A stretch of DNA of 64,000 bases, taken from NCBI RefSeq assembly GCF_003205195.1, contig NZ_QJRY01000003.1, positions 310,001 through 374,000 of the forward strand, written 5' to 3'. Both the position numbers and the translations under genes were made by a program. Shown here in pieces: positions 50,481 to 58,708 of the stretch; position 1 is the first letter of the stretch, and each line of letters starts with the position of its first letter. The notes beneath the pieces were generated by a model. It searched no databases. It saw only the letters and a program-made list of their open reading frames with translations, and was not told the origin of the DNA. The stretch comes from Peteryoungia wuzhouensis (GTDB lineage Bacteria > Pseudomonadota > Alphaproteobacteria > Rhizobiales > Rhizobiaceae).

Positions 50481-51431
50481 TCAGTTCCCCCACACTACAG
50501 CTTCCTCGTGTCTCTTGATGAGGTGCTTCAGGTCGTTGAAGCTGGATCGAACGAAGCTTGCAAACTGCTCGACGGCAGGCGAGCGAGCTGCATCAACACG
50601 GCGCAGGATGGCAAGCGCCCTGTCAGGATGCGGAATGTTGATCGGCAATACCGTGATCGCCTTTTCCTTGCGCTGGGCAAAGACAACGCTGTGCGGCATG
50701 ACAGTCAACGCATCGGCGGCCTTCAGATAGTTGACCACGCTGGCGAGCGAACCGCCCGAATAACGGATCCGGATCTCCGTCGCTCCAAAGGAGAGGAGCA
50801 AGGCCCTGAGATCCGCAAGCAACGGGCTGCCGGGCGGCGGGGCCACCCAGGCATAGTCGAGAAGATGCGAAGGCTGCAGTCGCCGTTTGAGGAGGAGCGG
50901 ATGCGTCACGCGGCAGGCAATCACGTTGCGACCGGGCAGGATCTGCTGAAAGGCGAGGCCCGAACCTTCATCCAGGATGTCGATCGGACAAATGGCAAGA
51001 TCGATCTGGTCCGATTTGAGGGCGGCGCGCAGGTCAGGGAAGTAACCGTAGGACTGGTCGATCCGCACATCCGGATGGGTGGCCTGGAATTCCGCGCACA
51101 TGCCTGCGATGAGCGAGTCCATGAAGAAGGGGCTTCCACCTACACGCACCACGCCGCTCTTTCCGACCCGGAAGCTCTCCATCAAATCAGAGGCCTTGCG
51201 GGATGCTGCCAGCATGGCGAGACCATGTTCGGCAAGCGCGATTCCCAGTGGTGTCGGCTGGAGCGGACGCCTGCCTTTGACAAAGAGTGGTTCGCCGATC
51301 CGCTTCTCCAAGAGTGAAAGCGTTCGCGATACCGCAGGCTGCGCAAGCCCCAGCATAGCAGAACCTTCGGTGACCCCGCCGGTCTTTACAACGGCAGCCA
51401 GCTGAATGAGGTGTCGTTCATCGAACTTCAT
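50481..51431 (-). CDS. LysR-family transcriptional regulator of the aromatic operon
   Basis: A 316-residue LTTR. The N-terminal winged helix covers residues 5-65 (HLIQLAAVVKTGGVTEGSAMLGLAQPAVSRTLSLLE landmarks AMLGLAQPAVSRTLSLLE). The effector domain begins near residue 95 (VRVGGSPFFMD) and runs to the end. It is divergently transcribed from the intradiol dioxygenase operon over 98 bases, the standard layout for a LysR regulator that is activated by a pathway intermediate such as a muconate or hydroxyquinol derivative. A palindromic T-N11-A box overlaps its own start codon. Confidence 0.9.
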   Translation of the reverse strand: MKFDERHLIQLAAVVKTGGVTEGSAMLGLAQPAVSRTLSLLEKRIGEPLFVKGRRPLQPTPLGIALAEHGLAMLAASRKASDLMESFRVGKSGVVRVGGSPFFMDSLIAGMCAEFQATHPDVRIDQSYGYFPDLRAALKSDQIDLAICPIDILDEGSGLAFQQILPGRNVIACRVTHPLLLKRRLQPSHLLDYAWVAPPPGSPLLADLRALLLSFGATEIRIRYSGGSLASVVNYLKAADALTVMPHSVVFAQRKEKAITVLPINIPHPDRALAILRRVDAARSPAVEQFASFVRSSFNDLKHLIKRHEEAVVWGN

Positions 51432-51444
51432 AACGAATTGTTAT
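51430..51444. promoter_or_regulatory. LysR-type operator overlapping the regulator start codon
   Basis: ATAAC (51430-51434), GAATT, GTTAT (51440-51444) is an inverted repeat that contains the LTTR T-N11-A core (T at 51431, A at 51443). It covers the first two bases of the regulator start codon and lies 86 bases before the divergent dioxygenase start. Binding there would fit autorepression and activation of the operon. Confidence 0.55.
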
Positions 51445-51529
51445 ATTGCCTCCCAAACAAATCATCAATCGTGCATCCGGGTGCTGCTAGCTTCACCTTG
51501 ACCAGCAACGCGGATTTGGGAGGAGATGC

Positions 51530-52402
51530 ATGTCGCGGGCCGCAGACCTCATCACCTTCAACGAAACGACCTCTGCCGAGGCCTTCGCAAGCCGATTTGA
51601 CGCGACCGACGACGCAACGGCTCGCCTCTTGTCCGCCGTGGTCGGCCATGTGCACGAACTGATCAAGGAATTCCGCCCAACCCAGGAGCAGTGGCGCAAG
51701 GTGATCGACTTCTTGACGGAGGTTGGTCATGCCTCTGACGAACGCCGGCAGGAATGGGTGCTGTTTTCCGATCTCGTCGGCGCCTCGGCGCTTGTGGAAG
51801 AAATCAATTCCCGCCGCCCCTCAGGCGCTACGCCAAACACGATCAGAGGACCGTTTTTCCGCGCAGATACGCCCGAACGTGCGCTCGGCAGTTCGATTTC
51901 GCTCGACGGCATCGGAGAGCCGCTGCTGGTCGAAGGCCGCGTCGAAGACCTCGATGGCCTACCAATTCCGACCGCAGAGATTGTTACTTGGCAGGCCAAT
52001 GCAGAAGGCTACTACGAGAATCAACAGCCGGACCTGCAACCCGAGTTCAATCTGAGAGGCACGTTTCGCACCGACCAGAACGGTCGCTTCCACTATCGGA
52101 CCGTTCGACCGTCCGGTTACGGGGTTCCCGATGATGGGCCGGTCGGGCGACTGCTTGCCCAAGCAGGTTATCCTCTGCATCGCCCAGCCCATCTGCACTT
52201 CGTCGTACGCGCCCCGGGTTTCGAAACGATCACAACCCACATCTATGATGCAAGTGACCCAAAGCTTGGGGAGGATGCGCTGTTCGGCGTTCGCAAGGAA
52301 CTGGTGCGCCCCTTTGAATCGAGTGTCGCAGACGACCAGCCTGGATCGAAGGTCAGCGTGACATTCGTCATGGTCAGAGCGCGGCCCGGGAGGAGCAAAT
52401 GA
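51530..52402 (+). CDS. Intradiol ring-cleavage dioxygenase, hydroxyquinol/catechol 1,2-type (first copy)
   Basis: A 290-residue non-haem Fe(III) dioxygenase. It has an N-terminal helical linker domain (residues 1-100, QEWVLFSDLVGASALVE) and a beta-sandwich with all four iron ligands: Tyr162 (GYYENQ), Tyr197 (GYGVPDDGP), His221 and His223 (PAHLHFV). Their numbering and spacing agree exactly with those of the second copy at 58709. The RPSGATPNTIRGPFF segment replaces the SGASESTVLGPF of the second copy, so the two are clearly diverged paralogues. The strong TTTGGGAGGAGA ribosome-binding site lies ahead. The stop overlaps the maleylacetate reductase start by four bases, which favours hydroxyquinol or a substituted hydroxyquinol as substrate. 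Confidence 0.88.
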   Translation: MSRAADLITFNETTSAEAFASRFDATDDATARLLSAVVGHVHELIKEFRPTQEQWRKVIDFLTEVGHASDERRQEWVLFSDLVGASALVEEINSRRPSGATPNTIRGPFFRADTPERALGSSISLDGIGEPLLVEGRVEDLDGLPIPTAEIVTWQANAEGYYENQQPDLQPEFNLRGTFRTDQNGRFHYRTVRPSGYGVPDDGPVGRLLAQAGYPLHRPAHLHFVVRAPGFETITTHIYDASDPKLGEDALFGVRKELVRPFESSVADDQPGSKVSVTFVMVRARPGRSK

Positions 52403-53454
52403 CGCGCTTTACCTATACGGGTAACCCCGCCCGCATACTCTTCGGTGCGGGCAGAAGCGCGGAGGTCGGCAGTGCAGTCGAGACACTTGGTTGCCGCCGC
52501 GCGCTCGTGCTCGCAACACAGCACCAGAAGGCGGATGCAGAGGCCCTGTCCGAACGGCTCGGCGCCTTGTCCGTCGGCGTCTATGCTGGCGCCGTGATGC
52601 ATACCCCAGTCGAGGTGACGGAAACTGCCCTTAAGATCGTTGCTGAGACCGGCGCCGATTGCGTCGTATCGCTTGGTGGCGGATCGACCACGGGTCTCGG
52701 CAAGGCGATCGCCTACCGCATCGATCTTCCGCAGGTCGTCATCCCCACAACCTATGCCGGCTCTGAAGTCACTCCGATCCTCGGCCAGACCGAAGGGGGC
52801 CGGAAGACGACGGTGCGACACGCAAGGATTCTGCCGGAAGTCGTCATCTATGATCCGGATCTGACCCTTGGCCTGCCGGTCCCAATGAGCGTTACCAGCG
52901 GTCTGAACGCCATGGCCCATGCGGTCGAAGGGCTTTACGCCCAGGACCGCAATCCGATCTCAACCTTGATGGCGCTCGATGGTTTGCGCGCCTTTGCAAC
53001 CAGCCTTCCCGTGCTGGTCAGAAGCCCTCAAGACACGGAAGCCCGCGCGGAGGCACTTTACGGCGCCTGGCTTTGCGGCACCGTGCTCGGCACCGTCGGC
53101 ATGGCGCTGCACCACAAGATCTGCCACACGCTGGGCGGCTCTTTCGATGCGCCACATGCCGAAACCCATGCGGTCATGCTGCCGCACACCGCCGCCTTCA
53201 ACGCCGAGGCTGCGCAAGCGGAACTCGCCGCTGCCGCCGAACTCTTCGGTGGCTCGATCGGGGGTGGTCTCTGGGACTTTGCCAAGTCGATCGGCGCACC
53301 GCTGTCGCTCAAGGAATTCGGGCTCGTTGAAGCCGATCTTGATCGCGCCGCCGATATCGCCACTGAAAACCCCTATTGGAACCCGCGTCCGATCGACAGG
53401 GCGTCGATCCGCACACTTCTGCAAAAGGCATGGGAGGGCGTCAGACCCGACTGA
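52399..53454 (+). CDS. Maleylacetate reductase
   Basis: A 351-residue iron-containing-alcohol-dehydrogenase-family enzyme that reduces maleylacetate to 3-oxoadipate with NAD(P)H. The cofactor site is SLGGGSTTGLGKAIAYR (near residue 95). The PTTYAGSEVTPILGQTE segment and the GMALHHKICHTLGGSFDAPHAETHAV histidine-rich region, represented by MALHHKICHTLGG, are characteristic of MacA/TftE rather than of general Fe-ADHs. Its presence directly after an intradiol dioxygenase defines a hydroxyquinol-type ring-opening pathway. The start overlaps the preceding stop (ATGA). Confidence 0.92.
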   Translation: MTRFTYTGNPARILFGAGRSAEVGSAVETLGCRRALVLATQHQKADAEALSERLGALSVGVYAGAVMHTPVEVTETALKIVAETGADCVVSLGGGSTTGLGKAIAYRIDLPQVVIPTTYAGSEVTPILGQTEGGRKTTVRHARILPEVVIYDPDLTLGLPVPMSVTSGLNAMAHAVEGLYAQDRNPISTLMALDGLRAFATSLPVLVRSPQDTEARAEALYGAWLCGTVLGTVGMALHHKICHTLGGSFDAPHAETHAVMLPHTAAFNAEAAQAELAAAAELFGGSIGGGLWDFAKSIGAPLSLKEFGLVEADLDRAADIATENPYWNPRPIDRASIRTLLQKAWEGVRPD

Positions 53455-53500
53455 TCGACACGACATCTCAAGCAAGCCGCACTCTTTGGGAGGAGAGACG

Positions 53501-54256
53501 ATGATGGGAGGAAACAGGTCTGACGGAGCACGGTCCACGCCGATCCTGGAACTGAATGGCGTATCGAAGTCCTTCGGCGCGCTCGTCGTCGCCGAAAACA
53601 TCGGCTTTTTTGTCGAACCCGGCGAGGCGCTGGGCATCATCGGACCGAATGGCGCCGGCAAGTCGACACTGTTCAATCTGATCACCGGCAACCTCTCCGT
53701 CGCCAAGGGCACGGTTCATTTCGATGGCCGTGACGTGACCAATGTCCCGCCGATGCAGCGCTGCTTTGCCGGCATGGGCCGTACCTTCCAGATCCCTCAG
53801 CCCTTCGAGCGACTGACGGTCTATGAAAACCTGCTCGTCGCCGGCGCTTTCGGCAGCGAAAGCAGCGAAGCCGAGGTGTCCGATTTCTGTGCCGAAATCC
53901 TGGTCGAGACCGGCCTGATCGCCAAGGCCAACCGCCCGGCCGGCAGCCTCACTCTGCTCGAGCGCAAGCGGTTGGAACTGGCCCGCGCATTGGCCACCAA
54001 GCCCAAGCTTCTGCTGCTCGACGAGATCGCCGGCGGGTTGACCGAAGGCGAGTGCCGGCAATTGGTCGCCACGATCAAGCGGGTCCACCAGCGCGGCATG
54101 GCGATCATCTGGATCGAGCACGTGCTGCATGCGCTGAATGCCGTCGCGGAAAAAATCCTCGTCCTCAACTTCGGGCGGATGATCGGCCATGGCGATCCGC
54201 AGGCCATCATGAATTCGCGCGAAGTGCGCGAAATCTATCTGGGCATGGAGGTCTGA
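53501..54256 (+). CDS. ABC transporter ATP-binding protein, LivG type
   Basis: A 251-residue ATPase of the branched-chain amino-acid (HAAT) class. Walker A is GPNGAGKST (near residue 48), the GRTFQIPQPFERLTVYENL stretch is typical of LivG, and Walker B is LLLLDEIAGGL. The signature (LTLLERKRLELARAL) departs from the usual LSYGxQ, as in many LivG proteins. The ATG at 53501 has the same TTTGGGAGGAGA leader as the first dioxygenase gene. With LivF-, LivH- and LivM-type genes it forms an importer, here probably for an aromatic acid or phenol rather than amino acids. Confidence 0.9.
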   Translation: MMGGNRSDGARSTPILELNGVSKSFGALVVAENIGFFVEPGEALGIIGPNGAGKSTLFNLITGNLSVAKGTVHFDGRDVTNVPPMQRCFAGMGRTFQIPQPFERLTVYENLLVAGAFGSESSEAEVSDFCAEILVETGLIAKANRPAGSLTLLERKRLELARALATKPKLLLLDEIAGGLTEGECRQLVATIKRVHQRGMAIIWIEHVLHALNAVAEKILVLNFGRMIGHGDPQAIMNSREVREIYLGMEV

Positions 54257-54259
54257 CAG

Positions 54260-54979
54260 ATGAGCCTCATCGAAACGAAGAACCTCACTGCCTTCTACGG
54301 CGACTTCCAGGCCCTGTTCGGCGTTAACATCGTCCTCGATCCGGGCGAGACGATCGCGGTCATCGGTGCCAATGGTGCGGGCAAATCGACATTGATGCGC
54401 TCGATAGCAGGCGTCCTGCGCAACGAACCCACAGCCATCCTGCATCGTGGCCAGCCGATCGGCGCGCTTGGTTCCCCCGACGTGATGGCCCGCGGCATCG
54501 CGCTGGTGCCCGAAGGTCGTCGACTGTTCCCCTCGCTCACGGTCGAGGAGAACCTGCTCGTCGGTCGCCACGGTCGAAAGGTTGATGGGCCCTGGTCGCT
54601 CGAAACCGTTTACGAGCTTTTCCCGATCCTGAAGGAGCGGCGCCGCAATCCCTCGACGGCTCTCTCCGGCGGGCAGCAGCAGATGGTGGCAATCGGCCGC
54701 GCGCTGATGTCCAACCCCGAAGTGCTGCTCTGCGACGAGCTCAGCCTCGGCCTTGCCCCCGTCGTCATCAAGGACATCTACGCCGCCTTCCCGCGCATCC
54801 GGGAAACGGGTGCGGCTATCGTCATCGTCGAGCAGGACATCGCCCAGGCGCTCAAGGTCGCAGACCGCGTCTATTGCATGATGGAAGGCCGGGTCACCCT
54901 GGAAGGACGCCCGGCAGAGCTCGACCGCGCCGACATTCACGCGGCCTATTTCGGAGCGGAACCCCATGAACTGGCTTGA
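54260..54979 (+). CDS. ABC transporter ATP-binding protein, LivF type
   Basis: A 239-residue second ATPase of the HAAT importer. Landmarks are LTAFYGDFQALFGVN, Walker A GANGAGKST (near residue 37), the LivF-specific VPEGRRLFPSLTVEENL, the signature LSGGQQQMVAIGRAL and Walker B VLLCDELSLGLAP. It starts 3 bases after the LivG-type gene, and its end overlaps the permease gene by 14 bases, indicating tight coupling. Confidence 0.92.
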   Translation: MSLIETKNLTAFYGDFQALFGVNIVLDPGETIAVIGANGAGKSTLMRSIAGVLRNEPTAILHRGQPIGALGSPDVMARGIALVPEGRRLFPSLTVEENLLVGRHGRKVDGPWSLETVYELFPILKERRRNPSTALSGGQQQMVAIGRALMSNPEVLLCDELSLGLAPVVIKDIYAAFPRIRETGAAIVIVEQDIAQALKVADRVYCMMEGRVTLEGRPAELDRADIHAAYFGAEPHELA

Positions 54980-55829
54980 TACCATTCTCCAGGGCATTCT
55001 GCTCGGCGGGCTCTATGCCCTCTTCGCGGCGGGTCTGTCGCTGGTCTTCGGCATCATGCGGCTGGTTAATCTTGCCCATGGCGACCTGATCGTCTTCGCC
55101 GCGTTCCTGATCCTGCTGCTCGTCTCGACGCTTGGACTCAACCCCTTCGTCGCCGCCCTGATCGCCGGCCCGTTGATGTTCGGGATCGGTTACCTGCTGC
55201 AATATCACCTGCTCAACCGGACGCTCGGCAAGGACATCCTGCCGCCGCTGCTCGTCACCTTCGGTCTGTCGATCGTCATCCAGAACGGCCTGCTTGAAGC
55301 CTTCACTGCCGACAGCCAGCGCATCCCCGCAGGCGCGCTGGAGCAGGCGTCTCTCTCGCTCGGCGGCATCAATGCCGGCGTCATGCCGTTGTTGACCTTC
55401 GCCTCCGCGATCCTGGTGATCGTCGGTCTCAACCAGCTGATCTATCGGACGGCGTTGGGCCGCGCCTTCCGCGCAACCTCCGACGACATGGTGACGGCAG
55501 GGCTGATGGGCATCCGCCCGAACCAGATCTTCGCCATCGCAACCGGTCTCGCCATGATGATCGTCACCATCGCAGCGCTTTATCTCGGCACGCGCGCCAA
55601 TTTCGACCCGACATCAGGACCGGCACGCCTGATCTATGCCTTCGAGGCGGTCATCATCGGCGGGCTCGGCTCGCTCTGGGGCACGCTTGCCGGCGGCATC
55701 ATTCTGGGTGTCGCACAAACGCTCGGAGCCGCCATCAACCCCGAATGGCAGATCCTTTCGGGCCATATCGCATTCCTGCTCGTCCTGCTGTTCCGTCCGC
55801 GGGGTCTCTTCCCGCGCGCTGTCGATTGA
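54966..55829 (+). CDS. ABC transporter permease, LivH type
   Basis: A 287-residue membrane protein with about eight predicted helices. It opens with LQGILLGGLYALFAAGLSLVFGIMRLVNLAHGD (landmarks GGLYALFAAGLSLVFG and LVNLAHGD), the LivH hallmark, and carries the ATPase-contact region ALGRAFRATSDDMVTAGLMGI and AFEAVIIGGLGSLWGTLAGG near the end. It overlaps the LivF-type gene by 14 bases. Confidence 0.92.
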   Translation: MNWLDTILQGILLGGLYALFAAGLSLVFGIMRLVNLAHGDLIVFAAFLILLLVSTLGLNPFVAALIAGPLMFGIGYLLQYHLLNRTLGKDILPPLLVTFGLSIVIQNGLLEAFTADSQRIPAGALEQASLSLGGINAGVMPLLTFASAILVIVGLNQLIYRTALGRAFRATSDDMVTAGLMGIRPNQIFAIATGLAMMIVTIAALYLGTRANFDPTSGPARLIYAFEAVIIGGLGSLWGTLAGGIILGVAQTLGAAINPEWQILSGHIAFLLVLLFRPRGLFPRAVD

Positions 55830-55836
55830 GGTGACG

Positions 55837-56952
55837 ATGAACGCCAACCGAGAAACCCTATCGAACGTCATACGCCTGACGCCATCCTGGCGGGTCGAAA
55901 CCCGCACGCGCCTCTCCACGCTGTTTTCAATCGCAGCCATCCTCTTCGTGCTGCTTCTGGCAGCAGCCCCGTTCGTCGTCTCGCGCGGCGTAATGCAGGA
56001 CCTGTTCTTTATCCTGACTATGCTGGCACTCGCCCAGAGCTGGAACCTGCTCGCCGGTTATGCCGGGCTCATTTCCGTCGGCCAGCAACTCTTCGTCGGC
56101 TGCGGTGCCTATGCCCTATTCGGCTTCGTCATCCTTCTCGGTGTCGATCCTATTCTCGCAATCCCGCTCGCCGGCCTTTTCGCCGCGCTGGTCTCGATAC
56201 CAACGGCCTTCTTCGCCTTCCGACTCTACGGCCCTTATTTCGCCATCGGCACCTGGGTCATCGCCGAGGTCGGGCGCCTGCTTTTTGCCCAGTGGAAGGC
56301 GCTAGGCGGCGGCACCGGCACGTCGCTGCCCCGTGAAGCGATGCGCGAGATGTTTGGTGTGTCGTTCCTCGAAGATTGGTTCGGCATGCGGGCCGCAGCT
56401 GCCGCCGATGCGGTCGCCTTCTGGCTGGCGCTGCTCGTGCTCGTACTGACCATCTGGTTCGTCTACCGCCTTCTGCGCTCCAAGCAGGGCTTGGGCCTCG
56501 CCGCCGTGCGCGACAACGAGACGGCGGCCCGCGCGCTCGGGGTGGACGCCCAGAAGCAGAAGCTCGTGATCTACCTCTCGACCGCCTTTATCACCGGCGT
56601 CGTCGGCGCGCTCATCTATCTGCAGAAGGCCCGCATCTCACCCGACGCCGCCTTCTCGCTCACCGACTGGACGGCCTATGTGCTGTTCATCGTCGTGATC
56701 GGCGGCATCGGCACCATCGAAGGGCCGATCGTCGGCGTGCTCATCTTCTTCCTGATGCAGAATGCGCTGTCGAGCTACGGGTCCTGGTACCTGCTGCTGC
56801 TCGGCGCCATCGCCATCATCACCATGCTGTTTGCGCCGCGCGGGATCTGGGGCCTGATCACCGACCGCACCGGCATCGAACTCTTTCCGGTCCGCCGCAC
56901 ATTGAGAGGCGGATCACTTGAACAAACGACAAAGGGAGGGCCACATGGCTGA
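55837..56952 (+). CDS. ABC transporter permease, LivM type
   Basis: A 371-residue membrane protein with eight to ten predicted helices. Landmarks of LivM are LAQSWNLLAGYAGLISVGQQLFVG (AGYAGLISVGQQLF), LRSKQGLGLAAVRDNETAARALGVD and IEGPIVGVLIFFLMQNAL. A loop of about 40 residues with EDWFGMRAAAAADAV is longer than in some relatives. I choose the ATG at 55837 with GAGGTGACG ahead. The longer open frame runs inside the LivH-type gene. Its stop overlaps the next gene by 8 bases. No periplasmic binding protein gene accompanies the four subunits. Confidence 0.9.
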   Translation: MNANRETLSNVIRLTPSWRVETRTRLSTLFSIAAILFVLLLAAAPFVVSRGVMQDLFFILTMLALAQSWNLLAGYAGLISVGQQLFVGCGAYALFGFVILLGVDPILAIPLAGLFAALVSIPTAFFAFRLYGPYFAIGTWVIAEVGRLLFAQWKALGGGTGTSLPREAMREMFGVSFLEDWFGMRAAAAADAVAFWLALLVLVLTIWFVYRLLRSKQGLGLAAVRDNETAARALGVDAQKQKLVIYLSTAFITGVVGALIYLQKARISPDAAFSLTDWTAYVLFIVVIGGIGTIEGPIVGVLIFFLMQNALSSYGSWYLLLLGAIAIITMLFAPRGIWGLITDRTGIELFPVRRTLRGGSLEQTTKGGPHG

Positions 56953-58699
56953 CATCACCACCGACGTCCTGATCATCGGCACCGGGCCGGCTGGCTCGGC
57001 AACGGCGGCGTTGCTCGCGAGCTACGGCCTCGAGCCCATGGTCATCAACCGCTACCGCTGGCTCGCCAACACGCCGCGCGCCCACATCACCAACCAGCGC
57101 ACGATGGAGGTGCTGCGCGATCTCGGCCGCGACGTCGAGGACGAAGCCTACATGTTCGCGACCGAACAGGATCTGATGGGCCAGAACGTCTTCTGCACGG
57201 CGGTCGCCGGCGAAGAAATCGGCCGCATGCAGAGCTGGGGCAACCATCCGCTCTCGCGCGCCGAACATCTCCTGTCCTCGCCCGGCCGGATGAACGACCT
57301 CCCGCAGACCTATATGGAGCCGCTGCTCTTCAAGACGGCCTGTTCACGCGGCGCGCAGTCACGCATGTCGACGGAGTATCTGAGCCACGTGCAGGATGCA
57401 GACGGCGTCACCACCACCTGCCGCGACAGGCTGACGGGCAAGGACATCACCATCCGCTCGAAATTCCTGGTCGGCGCCGACGGCGGCAACTCCAAGGTTG
57501 CCGAACATGCCGGCCTCACCTTCGAAGGCAAGATGGGCGTCGCTGGTTCGATGAACATCCTCTTCGAATGCGACCTCTCTCGCTACGTCGCACACCGGCC
57601 CTCGGTGCTCTACTGGGTGCTGCAGCCAGGCGCCGATGTCGGCGGCATAGGCATGGGCCTCGTGCGCATGGTCCGCCCGTGGAACGAGTGGCTGATCGTC
57701 TGGGGCTACGACATCAACCAGCCGGCACCGGCCGTCGATGATGCCTTTGCGACCAAGGTCGTGCGCGATCTCGTCGGCGTCCAGAACCTGCAGCCGAAGA
57801 TCAAGTCGGTCTCCACCTGGACCGTCAACAATATGTACGCGACCACGATGTCGAACGGCCGCGTCTTCTGCATGGGCGATGCCACCCACCGCCATCCGCC
57901 GTCGAACGGTCTCGGATCCAACACCTCGATCCAGGATGCCTTCAACCTCGCCTGGAAGCTCGCCGCCGTCATCCGCGGCCAGGCCGGCATGGGCCTGCTC
58001 GACAGCTACCAGGCCGAACGCGCCCCGGTCGCCAAGCAGATTGTCACCCGCGCCAACAAGTCGATCGAGGAATTCGGCCCGATCTTCAAGGCGCTCGGCC
58101 TGCTCGATTCCGTCGACCCGGTGAAGATGCAGGAAAACATGGACGCCCGCTGCAACGACACATCAGATGCGGAAAAGCAGCGTGAGGCGATCCGCCAGGC
58201 GATCGCCGCCAAGGTCTATGAGTTCGACGCCCATGGTGTCGAGATGAACCAGCGCTACAAGTCCGGCGCTGTCGTCACCGATGGCCAGCCGGAACCGGCC
58301 TTCGAGAAAGACGCCGAACTGCATTACCAGCCAACCACCTGGCCCGGCGCCCGCCTGCCGCATGTCTGGCTGTTCGGACCGGAAGGCGAAAAGGTTTGCA
58401 GCCTCGACCTGACCGGCCATGGCGTCTTCACCCTGCTGACCGGCATCGGTGGCGATGGCTGGGTCGCTGCCGCAAAGTCCCTGTCCAGGGAGTTCGCTCT
58501 ACCGATCACAGTCCACAAGATCGGCCCTCGCCAGACCTGGCAGGACTTCTCCGGCGACTGGGCCCGCGCCCGCGAGATCCGCGATTCCGGTGCGCTTCTG
58601 GTTCGCCCGGATCACCACGTCGCCTGGCGTGCGGAAGCGGCTGTTGCGGATCCCGAAGGCGAGCTGCGGCGCGTCCTGAAAACGATTCTGGACCGGTGA
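56945..58699 (+). CDS. FAD-dependent aromatic monooxygenase, TfdB/PheA family
   Basis: A 584-residue single-component class A flavoprotein hydroxylase. The FAD motif is LIIGTGPAGSATAALL (residue 8 on), the DG motif is LVGADGGNSKVAEHAGL and the GD motif is FCMGDATHRHPPSNGLGSNTSIQDAFNLAWKLA, shown by GDATHRHPPSNGLG. A C-terminal thioredoxin-like domain (from about residue 450, LPHVWLFGPEGEKVCSLDL) is also typical of phenol and 2,4-dichlorophenol hydroxylases. In this operon it would ortho-hydroxylate a phenol or resorcinol to give the hydroxyquinol cleaved by the dioxygenases. The ATG at 56945 follows AAAGGGAGG. Confidence 0.9.
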   Translation: MADITTDVLIIGTGPAGSATAALLASYGLEPMVINRYRWLANTPRAHITNQRTMEVLRDLGRDVEDEAYMFATEQDLMGQNVFCTAVAGEEIGRMQSWGNHPLSRAEHLLSSPGRMNDLPQTYMEPLLFKTACSRGAQSRMSTEYLSHVQDADGVTTTCRDRLTGKDITIRSKFLVGADGGNSKVAEHAGLTFEGKMGVAGSMNILFECDLSRYVAHRPSVLYWVLQPGADVGGIGMGLVRMVRPWNEWLIVWGYDINQPAPAVDDAFATKVVRDLVGVQNLQPKIKSVSTWTVNNMYATTMSNGRVFCMGDATHRHPPSNGLGSNTSIQDAFNLAWKLAAVIRGQAGMGLLDSYQAERAPVAKQIVTRANKSIEEFGPIFKALGLLDSVDPVKMQENMDARCNDTSDAEKQREAIRQAIAAKVYEFDAHGVEMNQRYKSGAVVTDGQPEPAFEKDAELHYQPTTWPGARLPHVWLFGPEGEKVCSLDLTGHGVFTLLTGIGGDGWVAAAKSLSREFALPITVHKIGPRQTWQDFSGDWARAREIRDSGALLVRPDHHVAWRAEAAVADPEGELRRVLKTILDR

Positions 58700-58708
58700 G
58701 GAACGATC

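Noticed and set aside
53468..54997. A 509-codon minus-strand frame opposite the LivG/LivF-type genes
   Set aside because: The plus strand encodes two complete ABC ATPases with Walker motifs, start sites and tight gene spacing.
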